Shown piece after piece: positions 6,929-10,228 of a stretch of 10,228 nucleotides of DNA. Origin of the DNA: an uncultured Lachnospiraceae bacterium (lineage in GTDB: Bacteria; Bacillota; Clostridia; Lachnospirales; Lachnospiraceae); the NCBI GenBank assembly GCA_947178465.1, contig CAMWYL010000092.1, positions 1 through 10,228 of the forward strand, read 5' to 3'. The notes under the pieces were generated by a model that had not been told where the DNA came from, ran no database searches, and was given only the letters and a program-made list of their open reading frames with translations. Positions within the stretch are counted from its first letter, which is position 1; each line of letters starts with the position of its first letter. The position numbers and the translations under genes were made by a program.

Positions 6929-7330
6929 TCATTGCTCTGCCCACATCAATCTTGCACCGTCATTCAAATTGACCGGATCACAACCATCTTGCAGCCCGGA
7001 AGTATCATTATCAAAGATACGTCTCATTGCCTCATGTAACTGGTACACTTTTTGCCAGACCTTTATCGCTCACTGCCTTAACTTCAATATCAGATTTCAA
7101 TATTGCTAAATTTGTCCAAAATTTGCACGTTTGTGTCCTTTCACTCTTGCCTCCTTAAACACACAAAAAGGACAGCCCGGACTTTTCCCATAAGTCTGTG
7201 ACTGCCCTTGCGCTGTGTTAATGAAAAATAATTCAGAATCCCTTGAAAACATCTGCAAACAGTTGGGAAGAATTGCAAGATCATATGCGGGATTTATGTA
7301 TTCAGTTTTTGATATGCCTGTCCTAAAGTT
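6929..7330 (-). pseudogene. Decayed gene remnant of unknown family with a CPFC motif
   Basis: This stretch has no intact gene, but its minus strand carries successive protein-like reading frames. From 7330 to 7106, 74 codons stay open with no suitable start, including YINPAYDLAILPNC, SELFFINTAQGQ and a possible zinc pair in SPGCPFCVFKEARVKG, then a TAG. A second frame continues with SDIEVKAVSDKGLAK. A third (7069 to 6929) follows with KVYQLHEAMRRIFDND and ends LNDGARLMWAEQ at a TGA. Joined across two small indels these would give one protein tail of roughly 130 residues. I do not recognise the family. The missing 5' end and the frame changes indicate a dead gene that belonged either to the element or to the array beside it. 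Confidence 0.55.
7165..7207 (-). terminator. Candidate intrinsic terminator
   Basis: On the minus strand an outer 8-bp stem (GGGCAGTC paired with GGCTGTCC, with two G-T pairs) and an inner 5-bp stem (GACTT/AAGTC) are separated by a 3x2 internal loop. They are followed at once by TTTTT. It could end transcripts from the immunity-like gene cluster upstream. It overlaps the decayed reading frame at 7106-7330, so the hairpin may instead be a by-product of coding sequence. Confidence 0.45.
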
Positions 7331-7335
7331 TCAAC

Positions 7336-7668
7336 TTATAAGCCCCATGGCGATCCGAGAAGCAATTCGCCGTTTTCTCTGACCACCCAAACAAAGTCCG
7401 CCATGCCGTATCGCAATATGATATGAAAACCGAAAACGAACGCTCCGATTTGTTCCTCTTTTATTTTGTAAAACTTTTCTTTTTTGTTGAACTGCGCGGC
7501 GTATCCTAAATCAAGAAGAATTTCCATCACCTCATCGCGCTCGACATATTCCAGCCGTTCATTCGACGGCGTTCTCTCGTCGCCGAACCGAGCGGACAAT
7601 TCTTCATACCGCCTGATGAAGTCGATTTTTTCCAGAGCGTTTTTAATTTTAAAATGAAGTTCTTCCAT
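7336..7668 (-). CDS. Small hypothetical protein, possible immunity protein
   Basis: I do not recognise a named family for this 110-residue soluble protein. An N-terminal helical, charged half (KIKNALEKIDFIRRYEEL, FGDERT, VERDEVMEILLDLGY) is followed by a probable beta sheet (KEKFYKIKEEQIG, FVFGFHIILRYG, FVWVVRENGELLLGSP). AGGAGG lies 4 bases before the ATG. It begins just after a short out-of-frame tail of another protein, as an immunity gene would after its toxin. It stops at GSPWGL, in the middle of what looks like a continuing strand pattern, and another broken frame starts 5 bp later, so the C-terminus may be truncated. Confidence 0.6.
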   Translation of the reverse strand: MEELHFKIKNALEKIDFIRRYEELSARFGDERTPSNERLEYVERDEVMEILLDLGYAAQFNKKEKFYKIKEEQIGAFVFGFHIILRYGMADFVWVVRENGELLLGSPWGL

Positions 7669-7677
7669 TTCTCCTCC

Positions 7678-7798
7678 TCAAATATTCTTTACCGTTCTCC
7701 GCTTATCTCCCAATTCTCCATATATGTCCCGTTCTACCTGCCGCCTTATTTCATCTAATGTTTTCAGCCAATTGTCCAAAATTTTTATAGAAATTATT
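7678..7798 (-). pseudogene. C-terminal tail of a lost protein, possibly a toxin tip
   Basis: Between two immunity-like genes, one minus-strand frame reads ILDNWLKTLDEIRRQVERDI, then YGELGDKRRTVKNI, and stops 9 bases before the next ATG. The frame stays open up to about 7824, but that part overlaps the end of the upstream gene and does not look related. It has no plausible start. The amphipathic charged sequence and its position immediately before a small gene fit the end of a polymorphic-toxin C-terminal domain left by cassette displacement. The family is not recognised. Confidence 0.5.
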
Positions 7799-8287
7799 TC
7801 ACTTATTGTCAGGAGTGTATACGATTATTTTGCCGTTCTTCCATCCACATGGCCAGCCGCCGAGTTTGTATGCCTTAAACAAACTCTCAAAAAATGCATT
7901 TTCCCTTCCGCAGATAAATCTGCTTTGTACACACAATTCTATCTCGCTGCGTATCTCTTCTTTTGCGTCGTAATCTTTTATCGTGAACTCAATGTCATAC
8001 AACTCAGGAATTTTTATGTGATGTACTATTTTACTTAATTCCGCATAGTTATCATGCTCATAAATTATCCCCCACAGCTCTGCCGCATTTTCTTCCAAGA
8101 TACCAGACCACGGTTCTCCTTCTAATTCTCCATACTCATACTCCCTGAGAAATGCGTTATCGTATGCTTCTTCATAGTCATGTATCATCTCATACTCTTC
8201 TTCATTTATCTCGACCGCTTCGTTAAAAAACCGCATGTTCTTAATCTCTTTTCTTGTTTCCTCTAATAATTCATAATGAAAATCCAT
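7799..8287 (-). CDS. Acidic hypothetical protein, probable immunity protein
   Basis: This is a 162-residue soluble and strongly acidic protein (for example NEEEYEMIHDYEEAYDN at about 28-44). It ends with a compact motif, FESLFKAYKLGGWPCGWK, followed by NGKIIVYTP. That ending (aromatic residues, GGWPCGW, then a short strand) resembles C-termini I associate with uncharacterised proteins near toxin loci, but I cannot give a family name. AAGGA lies about 8 bases before the ATG. It follows a 28-codon orphan tail (8320-8406) and precedes another (7678-7798), the spacing expected of toxin-tip/immunity cassettes. Immunity function is inferred from context. Confidence 0.65.
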   Translation of the reverse strand: MDFHYELLEETRKEIKNMRFFNEAVEINEEEYEMIHDYEEAYDNAFLREYEYGELEGEPWSGILEENAAELWGIIYEHDNYAELSKIVHHIKIPELYDIEFTIKDYDAKEEIRSEIELCVQSRFICGRENAFFESLFKAYKLGGWPCGWKNGKIIVYTPDNK

Positions 8288-8319
8288 ATCTTTTCCTTCG
8301 CAATTCTTAATTTTCCTTT

Positions 8320-8406
8320 TTAATTCTTTGTTTTACTTAACTGCTCATTATATTCTGCTTGTCCCATTCTCTGACAAACTTGAATCCCCCATGCTACATT
8401 ATAAAT
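8320..8406 (-). pseudogene. 28-codon orphan tail of a lost protein, possible toxin tip
   Basis: Directly after, and in frame with, the stop of the 246-residue gene, 28 sense codons follow: IYNVAWGIQVCQRMGQ, then AEYNEQLSKTKN, then TAA. An alternating Trp/Gln/Tyr pattern of this kind is typical of the last helix of secreted toxin domains. It has no start codon of its own except an internal ATG. Its stop lies 32 bp before the next small acidic gene. The in-frame relation to the upstream stop may be chance. Best read as the residue of a toxin C-terminus whose body has been lost. Confidence 0.45.
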
Positions 8407-9147
8407 TTATCGGTAATCACTGATTTTGGCGCTCTCCTCCGGTGAGAACAAATATTCGTTTTGATACTGCATCCGTAACTCAGGAAGCGGCACATCCTCC
8501 AAAGCAGTGCGCATATCCTGTTGGAGCAGAGAGATCACTCGGGCAAAAGTGGGCGTGTTGTATGTCTCTTTCTCCCTGCGCTCCCATTCTGAAGCGTAGT
8601 AACCATTAGAATCATTTTTATAAACAGATTCAAAAAAGTCTATCATGGTGTCCCCAATATCCCCATCAATAACACCCTCCACAGCGTCCCAAGTAAAGTC
8701 TTGGGCAACAGCCTCCTCCGGCACAGTACACAAATTGTAAAGGAACACATTATAGGACCTTGCTTCCCACTTGTAAAAATGTTTCAGATAAAAGGCTTTG
8801 CTTTCTGAATCCTCGTTCAGCCCGCCATCATCCCCGGCCCAAATTTCCAGAGTAGCGTCAGAAAAGCTTTGTTGGAATCGGGTAAAGACATCGAGAGAAC
8901 ATTTTCCCTCTTGAAAATCCCACAGCAATTCTATCGCAGTTCCCAATATCTCTGGAGTGGGCTCGTTGGGAGCCATGTACTTGTAGGAGTTCCACCAGCG
9001 AGTAAAAATCAAAGTATGAGCCAGAAGCTCAACAGGGAAAGTCTTCTCCTGAAAACTTATCTTCATTGCATCCCGCAGGTCATCCATAAATTCCATTTTT
9101 TCATCTGCACTCAGGGCAGAAAAGTCAATTTCATATATAGTTTTCAC
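8407..9147 (-). CDS. Acidic hypothetical protein, possible immunity protein
   Basis: This is a 246-residue, soluble and acidic protein with no signal peptide or membrane segment and no family I can name. It appears mainly helical: ALSADEKMEFMDDLRDAM, LLAHTLIFTRWW, ILGTAIELLWDFQEG, IDGDIGDTMIDFFESVYKN and FARVISLLQQDMRTALED. The start is GTG at 9147, fixed by GGAGG (9155-9159) with a 7-base spacer. It begins 62 bp after the leucine-rich gene and stands in the same run of small acidic proteins. Immunity function is inferred only from neighbours. It could also be a stand-alone metabolic or regulatory protein. Confidence 0.65.
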   Translation of the reverse strand: MKTIYEIDFSALSADEKMEFMDDLRDAMKISFQEKTFPVELLAHTLIFTRWWNSYKYMAPNEPTPEILGTAIELLWDFQEGKCSLDVFTRFQQSFSDATLEIWAGDDGGLNEDSESKAFYLKHFYKWEARSYNVFLYNLCTVPEEAVAQDFTWDAVEGVIDGDIGDTMIDFFESVYKNDSNGYYASEWERREKETYNTPTFARVISLLQQDMRTALEDVPLPELRMQYQNEYLFSPEESAKISDYR

Positions 9148-9209
9148 ACTAACCCCTCCATTCTTTTACAATGCATACTCAAAACAATGCTGTTTCATGT
9201 CCATATAAT

Positions 9210-9917
9210 TTAATCCAGCCAGCAACAAAGCTGTTTCAACCGCACGAGGTCGTCGATGCCTTCCAGGGAGGCAAATCGGGTCTCTACCACTTCCCATACC
9301 CGCAGCCGGGACATCGTTCTTAGGAAAGTCATATCCTGATATTCCGCTCCCTGAGTCCGAAGCACTTCCAGTCCGGTAAACAGTCCAATATCCTGCCGGA
9401 TGCTTCGCCCTACTTTCTCCCACCACGCATCCCATACATCTTCATCATCATATTCCTCTCTGTATCTTTCACACAAGATGGTTTTCTCAAAAGATTTCCA
9501 CTTTTTCTCAGTATCTTCCCAATCTTCCCCATCCTCTTCCGATTCCTCATATTCCTCTTCATATTTACGCCAAAAGTCAAAAGTCGAAAGCTGAAAAGAG
9601 CGCTCCCGTGTATCCGAATCTATGTCCTCGCGGGGATTTTCCTTCACATAATCTATGTAATGTTTGATGAATCTGCCGGTTTTGGTGGCGCCATCGGGAC
9701 CCTGTACCCACTCGTCGCCGCCGTCTGTGTCATAGAAAGGGTCCGGAGGCGTTGATGTACTCATTTCTATTATGTAGTTGTTAGTAAATTCGTCGCCGAT
9801 ACGCAGATACTTAATTTTCTCCATGTCACTTTCATAAATATCCTCTTTTCCCAGCAGCTTTTTTACTGCATCCCCAATCCACTTCTGTGTAAATTCGACC
9901 TTTTTCTCATCTTTCAT
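9210..9917 (-). CDS. Acidic leucine-rich repeat-like protein
   Basis: The 235-residue soluble protein has three parts. The N-terminal block (about 1-75) contains IKYLRIGDEF, a proline-rich STPPDPF and the motif DGGDEW. A central hyperacidic stretch (about 117-165, for example EEYEESEEDGEDWEDTEKKW) follows. The C-terminal part (about 175-232) has leucine-rich-like spacing: GLFTGLEVLRTQG, LRTMSRLRVWEV and LEGIDDLVRLKQL. The repeat run ends abruptly at CCWLD, so the last repeat may be cut. AGGAGG lies 7 bases before the ATG, and that ATG overlaps the TGA of the upstream SUKH gene in ATGA, which implies translational coupling. This partnership suggests a role in the same immunity cluster. The molecular function is unknown. 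Confidence 0.7.
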   Translation of the reverse strand: MKDEKKVEFTQKWIGDAVKKLLGKEDIYESDMEKIKYLRIGDEFTNNYIIEMSTSTPPDPFYDTDGGDEWVQGPDGATKTGRFIKHYIDYVKENPREDIDSDTRERSFQLSTFDFWRKYEEEYEESEEDGEDWEDTEKKWKSFEKTILCERYREEYDDEDVWDAWWEKVGRSIRQDIGLFTGLEVLRTQGAEYQDMTFLRTMSRLRVWEVVETRFASLEGIDDLVRLKQLCCWLD

Positions 9918-10195
9918 TTCTTTTCCTCCTCATTTTTATCTTTACAGTTTGCGAACTCACTTACATACGAAAAAAATCCTTCTTCCAAATCTCCTCTGTC
10001 TTCCAAATATTCCAAAACCGTACCGATATCCGACTCCCAACAATCGTCTTCATCTTCCAACAGTCCGCCGTCATTCTGCCCCATTCTTCTTAAAAAAATA
10101 AAGATAGGCAGCCGGAATCGTATAGTGGTATTCCGCCAAAATATCCTGTAACTGCTGAATCTGTTCTTCCGTTGCAGGCACGCAGCGTTTTACCC
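9914..10195 (-). pseudogene. SUKH (SMI1/KNR4) immunity protein, partial and frameshifted
   Basis: From the contig edge the frame reads ATEEQIQQLQDILAEY, then TIPAAYLYF, the N-terminal pattern of SMI1/KNR4 (SUKH) proteins. It then enters a T7 run (10098-10092) and stops 8 codons later. Removing one T restores LRRMGQNDGGLLEDEDD, matching the family's segment after the aromatic strand, and the frame then runs 57 codons to a TGA that overlaps the next ATG. About 92 residues of the joined protein are visible; the start lies beyond the contig. SUKH proteins are common immunity factors against polymorphic toxins. The extra base may be a real mutation, a slippage or phase-variable tract, or an error near a low-coverage contig end. 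Confidence 0.75.
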
Positions 10196-10228
10196 CTGTC
10201 TCTTATAGACAGCTCCGAGCCCACGAGA
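10196..10228. other. Illumina Nextera adapter left at the contig end
   Basis: The last 33 bases match the reverse complement of the Nextera read-2 transposase adapter (mosaic end CTGTCTCTTATACACATCT followed by CCGAGCCCACGAGAC) at 31 of 33 positions, judged from memory. The two differences turn CACAT into GACAG. The portion CCGAGCCCACGAGA belongs to the synthetic adapter and to no natural Tn5 end, so this is library sequence. Genomic sequence ends at about 10195. Confidence 0.95.

Noticed and set aside
6879..7109. A 76-codon plus-strand frame upstream of xis
   Set aside because: It has no ribosome site, does not look like a protein, and overlaps more protein-like frames on the minus strand.
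7083..7114. Short direct repeats (TTCAATAT twice, AAATTTG twice) considered as integrase arm sites or an attachment core
   Set aside because: They are only 7-8 bases, lie in AT-rich decayed coding sequence and have no matching copy near the ychF junction, so chance is sufficient.
7724..8038. A 104-codon plus-strand frame across two cassettes
   Set aside because: It is antisense to the 162-residue gene, with a hydrophobic, Phe/Tyr-rich composition typical of the reverse complement of acidic coding sequence.
10196..10228. The terminal CTGTCTCTTATA considered as a genuine Tn5/IS50 end
   Set aside because: The adjoining CCGAGCCCACGAGA is the synthetic Nextera tail, and natural IS50 ends differ from this mosaic form.

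Overview
The window looks like one short assembled contig from a Gram-positive member of the Clostridia, most likely Lachnospiraceae. The evidence is gene content: a YlmC/YmxH-type PRC-barrel gene next to nrdR, a Tn916-type integrase and excisionase, and strong AGGAGG-type ribosome binding sites. Every gene I accept is on the minus strand, so transcription runs from high to low coordinates. The last 33 bases (10196-10228) match the Illumina Nextera adapter at 31 of 33 positions and are not biological. The first bases lie inside a palindromic repeat array, so both ends look like assembly breaks.

Region 1 (1-276) holds about two and a half copies of a roughly 100-bp hairpin-bearing repeat and a terminator-like hairpin. 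Region 2 (277-5394) is housekeeping core genome. In transcription order it contains ychF (Obg-type ATPase), lgt (prolipoprotein diacylglyceryl transferase), a cytoplasmic family 3 glycoside hydrolase, a small Cys-rich PRC-barrel protein, and nrdR (ribonucleotide reductase repressor), which has a near-consensus promoter of its own. ychF, lgt and the hydrolase are closely spaced and may be cotranscribed.

Region 3 (5395-about 7335) is the end of a Tn916-type mobile element placed 27 bp upstream of ychF. It carries an excisionase gene and an integrase gene broken by an internal out-of-frame deletion that removed the first catalytic arginine. Upstream of xis lies a decayed, frameshifted gene of unknown family with a CPFC motif. 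The element therefore looks immobilised.

Region 4 (7336-10195) resembles the immunity array that trails a polymorphic-toxin locus. In transcription order it contains a SUKH (SMI1/KNR4) gene frameshifted at a T7 run, an acidic leucine-rich protein coupled to it by an ATGA overlap, an acidic 246-residue protein, a 28-codon tail of a lost upstream protein, an acidic 162-residue protein, a second lost C-terminal tail, and a 110-residue protein. Short C-terminal tails directly in front of small acidic genes are what displaced toxin-tip/immunity cassettes leave behind. The SUKH assignment is supported by family motifs. Immunity function for the other four genes is inferred from context.
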